DNA of 64,000 nucleotides from CAZPUR01 sp964589815 (GCA_964589815.1 CAZPUR010000001.1:58521-122520), one strand, 5' to 3'. Positions 50,252 through 58,667 are shown, counted from the first letter of the stretch. Numbers and translations: made by a program. The notes: generated by a model from the sequence alone, not told the origin.

Positions 50252-50275
50252 ATTCCCAATTACTAATTGCTTTCT

Positions 50276-51580
50276 ATGATTAAAACTAGTGACATTCTTG
50301 GCTTAAATGCCCGCAATATTTTATATCTTTCCCGTTATAATAAGTCTTCAGGTAAAATGATTGCCGATCATAAGCTATTGACCAAATCTGCTTTGCGGCA
50401 GGCAAAGTTGCCTATTCCCAAGCTTTACAGGGTTTTCAGAAAATTAGAAGATATTGAAAAATTTGATTTTATTAAAAAACTGCCGGAGAGTTTTGTGATT
50501 AAACCTGACAATTCTTTAGGTGGAGAAGGTATTTTAGTCATCGAGCAAAGAGGTAAATATGCGGGCGAGTGGATCACCACCACCGGAGAAACGGTTAATA
50601 TCGATGACCTTCAGATGTTGATTAGAGAAATTATTGAAGGAAGATTTTCGATGAAAAACCAGCCGGATATTGCTTTTTGCGAAGAAAGAGTCAGGATTCA
50701 CCCTGCTTTTGAAAAAGTTTGCTGGGGAGGGACGCCGGACATCGGCGTCATCGTTTTCAACCGGATTCCGGTGATGGCTTATTTAAGACTGCCCACTAGA
50801 GAATCAGGCGGACGAGCTAATATGTTTCAAGGAGCAATTGCCTGTGGGATTGATATAGCCACCGGGATTACTACGCATGCGATTAAATGGACGAAACCGA
50901 TTAGGTTTTTTCCAGGTACCAGAAGAAAATTGACGGGCATTAAAATCCCGGAATGGTATGAGGTGATGAAATTGGCCCTTAATTGCCAAGAGATTATTCC
51001 CAAACTGGGATTTTTAAGAGCAGATATTGTTTTACAGCCTTCAATCAAAAAACCGGGCAAAACTTTCCTTAAAGTTTTGGAAATCAATGCTCAGCCTGGA
51101 TTAAAAATTCAGATTGCCAACCAGGCGGGTCTAAAAAGAAGATTAGAACGGGTAGAGGGTTTAGGGGTGAAGACAGCGGAAAAAGGCATTAAGATTGCTC
51201 GGTCTTTGTTTGCCGATCCCAAATTGCGGGAGGTGGCAGTGGGTAAAAAGAAGATTGGTGTTTTTGAAGATATAGAAGTGATGTCCTTTATGGGAGAAAG
51301 ATACAAGGTAAAGGCCAAAGTAGATACGGGCGCTTTTAGGACTTCGATTGACGAAGAATTAGCCAGGAAATTAGGACTTCTAAATCCGGAAAATGTTCTA
51401 TATCATGGTCAGTACAAAAGTTCCATGGGTCAGGAAAAAAGGCCGGTAGTAGAAGTGGTTTTCTGGTTGGGAGGTAATAAAATCAAAACCGCGGCCAATA
51501 TTTCCGACCGGTCAAATTTAAGAAGGTCAATGATTATTGGCCGTAGAGATTTGGCCGGGTTTTTGGTAAAACCGGAGTAG
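50276..51580 (+). CDS. Alpha-L-glutamate ligase-like ATP-grasp protein fused to a retropepsin-like domain
   Basis: About 434 aa from ATG 50276 (MIKTSDILGLNARN; TTG 50267 is an alternative). The ATP-grasp part is LPESFVIKPDNSLGGEGILVI (nucleotide loop), FCEERVRIHP, LRLPTRESGGRANMFQGAIACGIDIATG and FLKVLEINAQPGLKIQIANQAGL. This is the RimK-related glutamate-ligase-like family. A C-terminal domain (VKAKVDTGAFRTSIDEELARKLG, then ISDRSNLRRSMIIGRRDL) matches the retropepsin-like 'ATP-dependent zinc protease' usually encoded separately. The 7TM gene is next to it. The substrate is not known. Confidence 0.88.
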   Translation: MIKTSDILGLNARNILYLSRYNKSSGKMIADHKLLTKSALRQAKLPIPKLYRVFRKLEDIEKFDFIKKLPESFVIKPDNSLGGEGILVIEQRGKYAGEWITTTGETVNIDDLQMLIREIIEGRFSMKNQPDIAFCEERVRIHPAFEKVCWGGTPDIGVIVFNRIPVMAYLRLPTRESGGRANMFQGAIACGIDIATGITTHAIKWTKPIRFFPGTRRKLTGIKIPEWYEVMKLALNCQEIIPKLGFLRADIVLQPSIKKPGKTFLKVLEINAQPGLKIQIANQAGLKRRLERVEGLGVKTAEKGIKIARSLFADPKLREVAVGKKKIGVFEDIEVMSFMGERYKVKAKVDTGAFRTSIDEELARKLGLLNPENVLYHGQYKSSMGQEKRPVVEVVFWLGGNKIKTAANISDRSNLRRSMIIGRRDLAGFLVKPE

Positions 51581-51593
51581 TCAGGGCGCTTTT

Positions 51594-51772
51594 TGCAGTA
51601 CGAATTTTATTTGACAACTATGTTTGCTGAGGTCGACCGCTGTAAAATTTTTTTCTTCAGTGGCGCTCTCGAGACACTAGAAATTACCATAAAGTCATCG
51701 GCGAGCCGCTTACTACAAAGAAAGAAAATTTTAAGCAGTCTTCCCGCAAACATGATAAAAATTGTACTTGCA
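51594..51772. repeat. Nested palindromic element: outer GTACGAATTTT arms with family A copy 5 inside
   Basis: The outer arms GCAGTACGAATTTTAT and ATAAAAATTGTACTTGC resemble those of the element at 17345-17515. Inside lies family A (51620-51753): ATGTTTGC/GCAAACAT arms, CTGAGGTCGACC and TCTTCCCG core, and the interior almost identical to copy 3. It fills the 208-nt space between two ATP-grasp genes. Confidence 0.75.
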
Positions 51773-51788
51773 AGTGTGCTTTTAAATC

Positions 51789-53231
51789 TTGAAAGATATA
51801 ATTGAAAAACTAAGTTCATACAAAAAACCCGTTATTGGCATAGCCGTTTCTGCCTGGACCAGGACCGGGCCAGCCTTTTTACTGCCCAACTATCATATTA
51901 TCTGCCTTTTGGAAACCGCTGATTTAGGAGCGATCCGGAAAAAATGCAAAGTTTTATCTTTTACTAAAAATTTTGGTCTTGACCCTTATGCTTTAAAAAA
52001 GAAAAATACCACTTCTATTTTAAAACATTCCCGAGTGAGAAGGTTTTTAAAGTCTTTGGACAAACCACCTAGGCTTTTGGTCTATAAATCCTCAAAAAAA
52101 GTGGAAAATGTCTGTCGAAAGCTGGGAATTAAAATTCTGGCCAATACTTCAGAGGTGCGCGACCCTTTTGAAGATAAAAAAGAGTTTAGACTTTTGGGCA
52201 AAAAAGCGGGCCTAAGAATGATTCCGGGTGAAACCCTTTTAATTAATGACCTTCAGCCGCGGAAATATAGAGAAATGAGGCAAAAATACGGACCTCAATT
52301 GGTTTTTCAATTACCGGATTATAAAGTCGGCGGCGGCATTGGCACCTTTTTTATTAAAAATAAAGAGGATTATCAGGAAGCGATGGGATTTATTAAACGC
52401 CGGCGGCAAGCGGGTAAACAACTGATGTGGATTAATGTGACCAAATTAATTGAAGGTACCGCCGCCAGTATTTGTGCTTGCGTCACCAGATTCGGAGTTT
52501 TATGCAGTTTAGTCCAGACTCAGCTGGTAGATGTAGCAGAAGCCAGGGCTTTCAGCGGTCGGTCCGGAGTTTGGTTGGGTCATGATTGGGGCTGGAAAAC
52601 CTTTTCTCCGACGGTGCAAAGGCGGGCGGAGAAAAAAGCCAGGATTTTGGGTTCATATATGGCTAAACTGGGCTATAAAGGCATGTTTGGTTTGGATTTG
52701 GTGGTTGATAAAGAAGATAGAGTTTGGCCCATAGAATGCAATGCTCGTTTTACTGGCGGTTTTCCGCTTTATTCAATGATGCAGTCAGTTTATGGCGAGA
52801 TTCCTTTTGATGCTTTTCATTTGGCTGAGTGGTTGGAGTTGGATTACAAAGTTAAGCTGGAGCAAGTCCAAGAATCATACCGCCAACCGAAGATTGGTGC
52901 CCATCTAGTGATGCACAACCAGGAGAAAAAATGGGTTAAAGTAGGGGGAGAAGTCAGAGGAGGAGTCTATCAATTGGAAGAAGGGCAATTAAAGTGGCAA
53001 AGGCCGGGTTTTGCTTTTCAGGATCTAGAAAAACCCCAAGAATTTATTTTGTGCGACCGGGCCCCTCAAAAAGGAGATACTTTAAAACCAGGAGATAGGT
53101 TGGTGAGAGTGTTTTTTAAAGATAAGATTGCCGTGGCCAATGATAAATTAAATGACTGGGCCTCAAAGGTCTGTAAAAAGATTTATAAGGCTTATCAACT
53201 CCAAGCGATTCCTTCGAGAACTGTTAGATAG
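51789..53231 (+). CDS. ATP-grasp domain ligase (second of the cluster)
   Basis: A 480-aa protein. An N-terminal pre-ATP-grasp Rossmann-like domain (GIAVSAWTRTGPAFLLPNYHIICLL) is followed by the ATP-grasp fold: PQLVFQLPDYKVGGGIGTFFI, MWINVTKLIEGTAAS, and MFGLDLVVDKEDRVWPIECNARFTGGFP with the Mg-binding Glu/Asn. A ~130-aa C-terminal domain follows. It joins two small molecules or a peptide by an acyl-phosphate route; substrates are unknown. The TTG start at 51789 is uncertain. Position suggests it works with the glutamate-ligase-like protein. Confidence 0.82.
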   Translation: MKDIIEKLSSYKKPVIGIAVSAWTRTGPAFLLPNYHIICLLETADLGAIRKKCKVLSFTKNFGLDPYALKKKNTTSILKHSRVRRFLKSLDKPPRLLVYKSSKKVENVCRKLGIKILANTSEVRDPFEDKKEFRLLGKKAGLRMIPGETLLINDLQPRKYREMRQKYGPQLVFQLPDYKVGGGIGTFFIKNKEDYQEAMGFIKRRRQAGKQLMWINVTKLIEGTAASICACVTRFGVLCSLVQTQLVDVAEARAFSGRSGVWLGHDWGWKTFSPTVQRRAEKKARILGSYMAKLGYKGMFGLDLVVDKEDRVWPIECNARFTGGFPLYSMMQSVYGEIPFDAFHLAEWLELDYKVKLEQVQESYRQPKIGAHLVMHNQEKKWVKVGGEVRGGVYQLEEGQLKWQRPGFAFQDLEKPQEFILCDRAPQKGDTLKPGDRLVRVFFKDKIAVANDKLNDWASKVCKKIYKAYQLQAIPSRTVR

Positions 53232-53356
53232 TTGATTAAGTAGTTGACCAAGTGGTTGATTAAGTTGTTATTGATTGTTTCCTATTAATAACTACTTAAT
53301 AACGCGATCCCGATGTTTCATCGGTAGAGCTAATTGACTACTTAATATACAGAGCT
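53232..53356. repeat. AT-rich inverted repeat between convergent ATP-grasp genes
   Basis: GTTGATTAAGTAGTTGAC and its inverted partner (GCTAATTGACTACTTAAT) bracket TAATAACTACTTAATAAC and a CGATCCCGATGTTTCATCGG hairpin. No gene is inside. Confidence 0.5.
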
Positions 53357-54376
53357 TTAGCTCTTAAAGATATAACGCAGAATCTTCTCTGTTGCTCCCT
53401 GGGGTTTGCCCTGATTAGGCCAGTCATGCAAGCGCAAGCCGGGATCAGAGTTAACTTCAACAATGGCGCAGTTTTTAACCAGAGCAGGGTTTTTTAAGTT
53501 TTTGATTAAAAGGTCAAGTCCCATAAGTTTGAGGTTAACTACTTGAGAGATTTTTTGAGCCAATTTGAGAAAAGTAGGATGAATTTGATCTAAAGGAATG
53601 GTTCTGACTGAACCACCCGTGGAAAAATTAGGAATCGGGTAAAGAGTAATGGTTTGGTTAGCCGGTAAAACATCAGTATATTGAAGGCCTTGTTGATTTA
53701 AATACCATTTGACTCTAGACCAAACTAAAATTCGGTTAAGCAGGCGGCGGCCTGCTTTTTTATTTAGCTCCAACCGCTGTTGGTTTTCCAGTTTAATGAG
53801 TTCTTTGATCGTATGCTGGCCGTCAGTTTTAATCTGGGGCGGTTGGCGTTGGGCCAAGCCAATGGTTTGGCCAGCTAAAACGATGAAGCGGTAGTCTAAG
53901 GCAGGAGCAAAATATGGTTCAATCACACAATAAGCTTTTTCTGGTTGGCTAAAAGATGAGGCTTTGGCAAAATATTTTTTTAAAGCTTTAAAACCTTGGT
54001 TTTTATTAGGGATATTTAAATAGATATTTTGGCCTTTTTCACCAAAAGTAGGCTTGATTACCTGAGGAAAAAGAATCTTTTGGTAGTTTTTTTGATAGTC
54101 AGCCAGACTTTTTACCTGAATTTGAGGGAGAACCGGCAGATCAGCTTTTTTTAAGGTCAAATAAGTGAGGTGTTTGTCTCGACTAATATTAATCCCAGAA
54201 GAAGAATTAAGACCCATGCTTTTTTTCCAGATAATATGGGTTTTGCCTTTTTGGGAAAGCTTAAACTTATATTTGGATAAGTCCAAAACTTCAACCTTAA
54301 TGCCTAGTTTTTTGCAAGTTTGGAGGATGATTAAAATATTGGTATTTTCGATTTTAGCCAGATTAATTTTAGCCAT
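53357..54376 (-). CDS. ATP-grasp ligase, cyanophycin-synthetase/GshB-like
   Basis: About 339 aa from ATG 54376 (MAKINLAKIENTN). ISRDKHLTYLTLKKADLPVLPQ (ATP-grasp lid entry), FPQVIKPTFGEKGQNIYL, CVIEPYFAPALDYRFIVL, a long GWYLNQ-type central part, and GLDLLIKNLKNPALVKNCAIVEVNSDPGLRLHDWPNQGKPQ give the ATP-grasp core as in the second half of cyanophycin synthetase or fused glutathione synthetase. It is convergent with the previous ATP-grasp gene. TATAAT (minus strand, 54384-54389) is 7 nt before the start. Confidence 0.85.
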   Translation of the reverse strand: MAKINLAKIENTNILIILQTCKKLGIKVEVLDLSKYKFKLSQKGKTHIIWKKSMGLNSSSGINISRDKHLTYLTLKKADLPVLPQIQVKSLADYQKNYQKILFPQVIKPTFGEKGQNIYLNIPNKNQGFKALKKYFAKASSFSQPEKAYCVIEPYFAPALDYRFIVLAGQTIGLAQRQPPQIKTDGQHTIKELIKLENQQRLELNKKAGRRLLNRILVWSRVKWYLNQQGLQYTDVLPANQTITLYPIPNFSTGGSVRTIPLDQIHPTFLKLAQKISQVVNLKLMGLDLLIKNLKNPALVKNCAIVEVNSDPGLRLHDWPNQGKPQGATEKILRYIFKS

Positions 54377-54393
54377 TGGTTTTATTATACCAT

Positions 54394-54425
54394 TGACAAA
54401 ATTATGCAATAGCAGAAATTTGTCA
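54394..54425. repeat. 32-bp palindrome TGACAAA...TTTGTCA, copy 3
   Basis: A 32-bp imperfect palindrome with core TGCAATAGCA, immediately upstream of the -10 box of the minus-strand ATP-grasp gene, where a -35 or operator would lie. The rest of the space to 54574 is AT-rich repeat (AATTAACCT units). Confidence 0.65.
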
Positions 54426-54574
54426 TAGAAGAGAGAAAAGAAATTAAAGGTTTAATTCGTTTTTTCTTTAAGTGAGGAAAAGATAATTAAGTTAAAAATC
54501 ACCAAGATAATCCCTTGGAAGAAGGGGAATAAAAATTAACCTAATTAACCTAATTATTCTAATTGATCTAAAAA

Positions 54575-55453
54575 TTATTTACTTTTAGTTCTTAAAGCAG
54601 AGAAGATAATAAGATTGAAAATTAAAAGAATTATTGACTGAAAAAATGGAATTTTTGGTTGGACGCCGAGAAATTGAAACAAAGCAATGATAATTGTGGG
54701 TAAAGTAATGGCATGAAGATTGATTTGTAAAGATTTTTTATAATTAATTGATTGCAGAGGACTCTTAACTTTAGGTCGGAACAACCTAACTACAATTAAG
54801 GTTACCGAAGAGAAAAGAGCCAGATAAATAAACTTAGCTAAAATCGTGGCAAGAGGTAAAAACAAAAGACTGAGAGTAATCATTCCCGGAATAAGGTATG
54901 GAAAATAGGGGGTGACCTTAGCCCAAAGATTATTAATTAATTGGCGGTTTAAAGTAAAATCTTTAATTTCTTCTAAACTTTGAATTCGAATTTCATTGTT
55001 TTCAGCCATAAAAGCCAGGTCAGATTTGGTTAAGAGGGTAAAAGTCTGGTATTGACGGATATCTGAAGGATTAGCTTGAGTATCAATCACCAGGATATTT
55101 TGGGTGGGAATATTTTTCAAGCCTTGCTTGATTTCTTCAGGAAAAAAATCGGGATTAAGGGGGACAAAATAGGGCTCAGCCACATTGGTAGTCACTTGGC
55201 CGTCAGTAATTTGAATCTCCAATTTTTCAGGATAAAAATCAGGCAACTGAGTTTTAAGCTGATTGAGAAAAGGATTAACTTCTTGATAAAGGAAAAAGGA
55301 AAGAGTGGCCGCGGTTAAAAAACTGAGAATAAGGAATAAGAGTAGAAAGTATTTTAAAGAGAATTTAAAGGGAGCTTGGAGGATTTCTTGATAATAAGCA
55401 GGTTTAAAAGCAGAGTTTTTGAAAACGTAGACAAAGGATTTAAGTTTTTGCAT
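54575..55453 (-). CDS. DUF1189-family membrane protein
   Basis: A 292-aa protein. The N-terminal KSFVYVFKNSAFKPAYYQEIL is followed by a first helix (FLLLFLILSFLTAATLSFFLY), an extracytoplasmic domain of about 110 aa with VTTNVAEPYFVPLNPDFF, and 4 C-terminal helices. This is the DUF1189 layout; its function is unknown. TATACT (minus strand, 55460-55465) lies 6 nt before the start. Confidence 0.8.
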   Translation of the reverse strand: MQKLKSFVYVFKNSAFKPAYYQEILQAPFKFSLKYFLLLFLILSFLTAATLSFFLYQEVNPFLNQLKTQLPDFYPEKLEIQITDGQVTTNVAEPYFVPLNPDFFPEEIKQGLKNIPTQNILVIDTQANPSDIRQYQTFTLLTKSDLAFMAENNEIRIQSLEEIKDFTLNRQLINNLWAKVTPYFPYLIPGMITLSLLFLPLATILAKFIYLALFSSVTLIVVRLFRPKVKSPLQSINYKKSLQINLHAITLPTIIIALFQFLGVQPKIPFFQSIILLIFNLIIFSALRTKSK

Positions 55454-55516
55454 AAAAAAAGTATAACATACCTTGTCATTAAATTTAAGATGAAAATCGA
55501 AAGCCGCGGGGCCAAA

Positions 55517-55708
55517 TTATTCCGTTCTATGAATTACTATCTCGGCCGTAGGATGGTCAGTGCCAAGACCTTCTATTACTAGTACTGAATCAGGTTGTGA
55601 AAGAAGATCCACGACTCTTAGGCCTGCGGCGATACTTTCCTTAGTGGCTGGAAAAGTATGGGCGGTAGCTACATCCTCTAAAACTTGTTGTTGTTCTGCC
55701 TCGGTCAT
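55517..55708 (-). CDS. Hypothetical 63-aa acidic protein
   Basis: ATG 55708 (MTEAEQQQVLEDV) was chosen because a GGGGGG SD lies just upstream; a longer ORF reads back into a palindrome and the next gene. It is helical at the start, then VLVIEGLGTDHPTAEIVIHRTE. It is unrecognised and similar in size, acidity and SD strength to the small genes at 33199 and 37259. Confidence 0.55.
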   Translation of the reverse strand: MTEAEQQQVLEDVATAHTFPATKESIAAGLRVVDLLSQPDSVLVIEGLGTDHPTAEIVIHRTE

Positions 55709-55772
55709 AACCCCCCCTTTTTTAATTAAAAAATTTATTAATAATAATTCCAGATTATAACATTTCTTTCCT

Positions 55773-56840
55773 CTAAAAGGAAATGATGGAGAAATCTTTT
55801 GAGGAAAGTTTTTTAGGCCTGCCTGCTCGCCTCGATTTGGCGAAGCGGGCTGGCGAGGCAGGCGCATGAGGACTATATTTTAAAAGCAGCTCTTTGGCTT
55901 TACCAAGCACGGATGGCTGCGGAGGCTTTTTAGGACAAGCACGGATTAAAATTAGGGGACCAGGAAATGATTGTGGCTCCAGGATAAAATCTCCTTTTTG
56001 AGCAAGATTCCTTAACTTTAAATTTTCTTGGTGATCTCTACCAACAATAATGAGATTCGTTAAGGTCTTTAGGGTCTGACCTTCCCTTCGGGTTTTACGA
56101 TGAAGGTCAGACCTTTTTGGTGATGGATACCAGAAATGCCTGCCAAGGCGCAAAAGATGAATATCATTAGCTCCAGCTTGAGGATTAATTTCTAAAAGCT
56201 TAAATAATCGTTGACTAAACTGAGGGTCGGTTAAAATACAAGAGGTGCCAGGTGCAGAAAAATCAGTTAATTTGAATTTTTTAGCCAGTTTAAGCTGGAC
56301 TTGACGGGAGCGGCCTTGAATAGCCAAAAGCTTTTCTCGGTTAACCCAGCCTTTTTGTTCGGGAAGAGTAGGAGGTAAAAGTTTAGCAGAAAGAGGTCGC
56401 AGAATTAAATCTTTAAGCCCTGACTTTTTCTCTAATAAATTAAGACTGGCTTGATTTTGGGAAAAAGGACGCTGGCCTAAAACATCGCCGGTGATAAGAA
56501 AATCGTATTTTTCTCGTCCAGAGGACGATCCCGCCTTGCGGGACATAATTTTCTTTGCCTCTTTTAACATTAAAAGATGGCAATCAAGACAAGGGTTGGC
56601 ATTTTTGCCATAACCATATTGAGGTTTTTCAACGATTTTTAAATGTTCATTACTAATATCAATAATTTTTAAGGGGATTTTAGCGCTTTTAGCTGATTTT
56701 TTAGCGTTTCTGGCATCAAAAAAAAGAGACTGGAAAACTAGGCCAGTAACCTGAACTCCTTGATTTTTGATTAAAAAAGCAGCTAAAATAGAGTCTAGGC
56801 CACCAGAGATTAAAGCCAGAGCGTGGATTTTTTTAGTCAT
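55773..56840 (-). CDS. PP-loop ATPase, tRNA sulfurtransferase-like (ThiI/MnmA-related)
   Basis: A 355-aa protein with a PP-loop ALISGGLDSILAAFL at the N-terminus, HLKIVEKPQYGYGKNANPCLDCHLLM with candidate catalytic Cys residues, and ITGDVLGQRPFSQN with GTSCILTDPQFSQRL later. This resembles 4-thiouridine or 2-thiouridine synthase-like proteins of the type found in Aquifex and archaea. At least three palindromic insertions are translated (56519-56545; 56072-56118 as KRSDLHRKTRREGQ; 55802-55866 as APASPARFAKSRRAGRPKK). TATAAT is 6 nt before the start. Confidence 0.82.
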   Translation of the reverse strand: MTKKIHALALISGGLDSILAAFLIKNQGVQVTGLVFQSLFFDARNAKKSAKSAKIPLKIIDISNEHLKIVEKPQYGYGKNANPCLDCHLLMLKEAKKIMSRKAGSSSGREKYDFLITGDVLGQRPFSQNQASLNLLEKKSGLKDLILRPLSAKLLPPTLPEQKGWVNREKLLAIQGRSRQVQLKLAKKFKLTDFSAPGTSCILTDPQFSQRLFKLLEINPQAGANDIHLLRLGRHFWYPSPKRSDLHRKTRREGQTLKTLTNLIIVGRDHQENLKLRNLAQKGDFILEPQSFPGPLILIRACPKKPPQPSVLGKAKELLLKYSPHAPASPARFAKSRRAGRPKKLSSKDFSIISF

Positions 56841-56923
56841 ATGGATATTATAGGAGAAATAAGAAATAAGTTCATTAAGTTATTAAGTTAAAAGTAATTA
56901 AAGAAATTAAGAAAGGGGGGGTA

Positions 56924-57139
56924 ATGGGAGATACAGAGGAGAAAGAAATGCCCATATCTTCTTTTCAGAAGGAGCAAAGAAGGTCACCTGTTGCTGATGT
57001 TCTAAAATGGCCTAGAGAAGGAAGGCCAATGGAGAAATCTGGAGTTAAAGCAATACCAACTAAACCAGAAGCCCCACCATCTAAAATAACCGGTCTCGAA
57101 AAGATTGTTCCTTCCCAGCATCCTTCAAAGACTCGGTAA
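56924..57139 (+). CDS. Hypothetical 71-aa basic, Pro-rich protein
   Basis: A small disordered-looking protein (MPISSFQKEQRRSPVADVLKW, KAIPTKPEAPPSKITGLEK). A GGGGGGG SD precedes the ATG. I do not recognise it. It is the first of three co-directional small or secreted genes ending in a Tat lipoprotein. Confidence 0.5.
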   Translation: MGDTEEKEMPISSFQKEQRRSPVADVLKWPREGRPMEKSGVKAIPTKPEAPPSKITGLEKIVPSQHPSKTR

Positions 57140-57180
57140 AAATAATTTTTCATGGTAAAATTAGGGCAAGAGGAGAAAAA

Positions 57181-57369
57181 ATGAGTGAGGGAAAAGAAAT
57201 AAAACAAATTCAGGTACCACAGTGGTTGCAAAAAATAAAACCTCCTCCTGGACTTAGTGGTGTAGGTGAAGTTGATCCAGGAGAACCAGTAAATTTTGAA
57301 GAGCCAGGACGAACTCCGATGGAGGAGTTAGGTAAACCAACCTTTAGAGAAATTTTAGGAGAAAGTTAA
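57181..57369 (+). CDS. Hypothetical 62-aa Pro-rich protein
   Basis: A small protein with IQVPQWLQKIKPPPGLSGVGEVDPGEP and TPMEELGKPTFREILGES, similar in style to its upstream neighbour. A GAGGAG SD is 6 nt before the ATG and TAAAAT (57154-57159) lies further upstream. It ends 1 nt before the Tat lipoprotein gene, so the two are co-transcribed. The family is unknown. Confidence 0.55.
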   Translation: MSEGKEIKQIQVPQWLQKIKPPPGLSGVGEVDPGEPVNFEEPGRTPMEELGKPTFREILGES

Positions 57370-57370
57370 G

Positions 57371-58072
57371 ATGAGTGAGGATGAACAAGAAAAGCCAGGA
57401 AAAACTTTGTCCAGGAGAAAATTTTTAACAAGGTTAGGGGTCGCTGTTGCTGCAGCTGCTGCGTCAGCTTGTTTGCCAGAGGCATTTGTCAAAGAACCTT
57501 CTTCCGTGAAACATTCAGAGATTAAAGAGGGGGATACTTTATTTTTAGTGGAAGGAAAACCACTAAGAGTTCAGTATGATGACGGAGTAGCTCATGCTTG
57601 CCAGCGCTTAAATGCTGAAAATGTAGTAGAAGAGCTGAGTTTTAATCCAGGAGCAACAACTGTTAGAAGGCTGGGTGAATTAACTGAGGAAGTTTTTTGT
57701 CGTGGTTTAAGAGTAAATGAAGAACTAGCTGAGAAAGGTAAAGCTAAGCTTTGGGCTAATCCCCAGGGCTCAAAAGAAATAGCTGATTTAGAAACTGGAA
57801 AAGAACTGAGCGGAGTTCAAGTAATTATGCTAATGGGCGACGATTATATTCCTGGATTTACTCCCTCAAGAGAACAGAATGCTCATTATGAGCCTGATTT
57901 AGGTAAATGCCGAGCTCAAGGTAGAGATTGGAATGCTTGTTCAGTTTCTGGCTTTGTTGAGGGCTGGTTTGTAGGTGAAGTAGTCGGAGATAAAGAAAAG
58001 CCGGTTTTTAAAGCCAAAGGTTATGTTCTCCCAGGAGTTTTAGAGTCGGTAGAAGCTAGGGCCGGCCAATGA
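57371..58072 (+). CDS. Tat-type lipoprotein, function unknown
   Basis: A 233-aa protein with the twin-arginine signal LSRRKFLTRLGVAVAAAAASAC, where the final Cys fits a lipobox, so folded export and Lgt-dependent lipidation are likely. The mature domain starts with EIKEGDTLFLVEGKPLRVQYDDG and has Cys residues in HACQRL, VFCRGL and KCRAQGRDWNACS, probably disulfide-linked. I do not recognise the family. Tat substrates usually carry cofactors, but no cofactor motif is visible. Confidence 0.75.
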   Translation: MSEDEQEKPGKTLSRRKFLTRLGVAVAAAAASACLPEAFVKEPSSVKHSEIKEGDTLFLVEGKPLRVQYDDGVAHACQRLNAENVVEELSFNPGATTVRRLGELTEEVFCRGLRVNEELAEKGKAKLWANPQGSKEIADLETGKELSGVQVIMLMGDDYIPGFTPSREQNAHYEPDLGKCRAQGRDWNACSVSGFVEGWFVGEVVGDKEKPVFKAKGYVLPGVLESVEARAGQ

Positions 58073-58073
58073 T

Positions 58074-58667
58074 TTACTTCACCGCTAGGGAGTTGGCCAT
58101 TTGGAAGACTTCCGGAATATAATCATATTTTTCTCCGCAATTAACCGGTGCTTCAGAGGTAGAGAAAACATAATTTAAACCTTGGTGCTTGACGGAAAGA
58201 AAAATCCCATCAGAACTGACGCCAAATAATTCAAAAATTTCTGCTTTAAGACCATTTTCCAGATAAAAAGGACCAATTTTAGTTGAAGGACGGCAATTAG
58301 GAGATTGAGTACAAGGACTAGCAGCATTTTCTGGGCCAATGTCTTTTTCCTGAATATTAAAATATAAATAAGGGATGTGAGCCCTTTCTTCCATGGGGAT
58401 TTGACTGCATTCCTGACCAGTAAATCTGACTAAAAGAGAACTATGTTCAGTACTGGTTTCTTCTTCCAGAACCAGATAAGCAGGATATTTAAAACTGACG
58501 CCATGCTCATCATTTTTATAGGTGAGAAGTTTTTGGGTTTTTAGGGATTCTAAGGGTAGTTTGGGGAAGAGATAAATAGCAGCCATAATCAAACCAATCA
58601 AGATTAAAAAGATAAAGATAGGTTTAAAGGAGAGTTTGAGAGTGATATGGTTTTTAGAGGCAGACAT
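58074..58667 (-). CDS. Hypothetical membrane-anchored protein
   Basis: About 197 aa from ATG 58667. A membrane helix (FIFLILIGLIMAAIYLF, ~12-30) is followed by an extracytoplasmic domain: VSFKYPAYLVLEEE, VRFTGQECSQIP, ASPCTQSPNCRPST, APVNCGEKYDYIPEVF. The VSFKYPxxL start resembles the PsbP-like/DUF domain also seen at 59500. Four Cys suggest disulfides. It is convergent with the Tat lipoprotein gene. Confidence 0.7.
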   Translation of the reverse strand: MSASKNHITLKLSFKPIFIFLILIGLIMAAIYLFPKLPLESLKTQKLLTYKNDEHGVSFKYPAYLVLEEETSTEHSSLLVRFTGQECSQIPMEERAHIPYLYFNIQEKDIGPENAASPCTQSPNCRPSTKIGPFYLENGLKAEIFELFGVSSDGIFLSVKHQGLNYVFSTSEAPVNCGEKYDYIPEVFQMANSLAVK

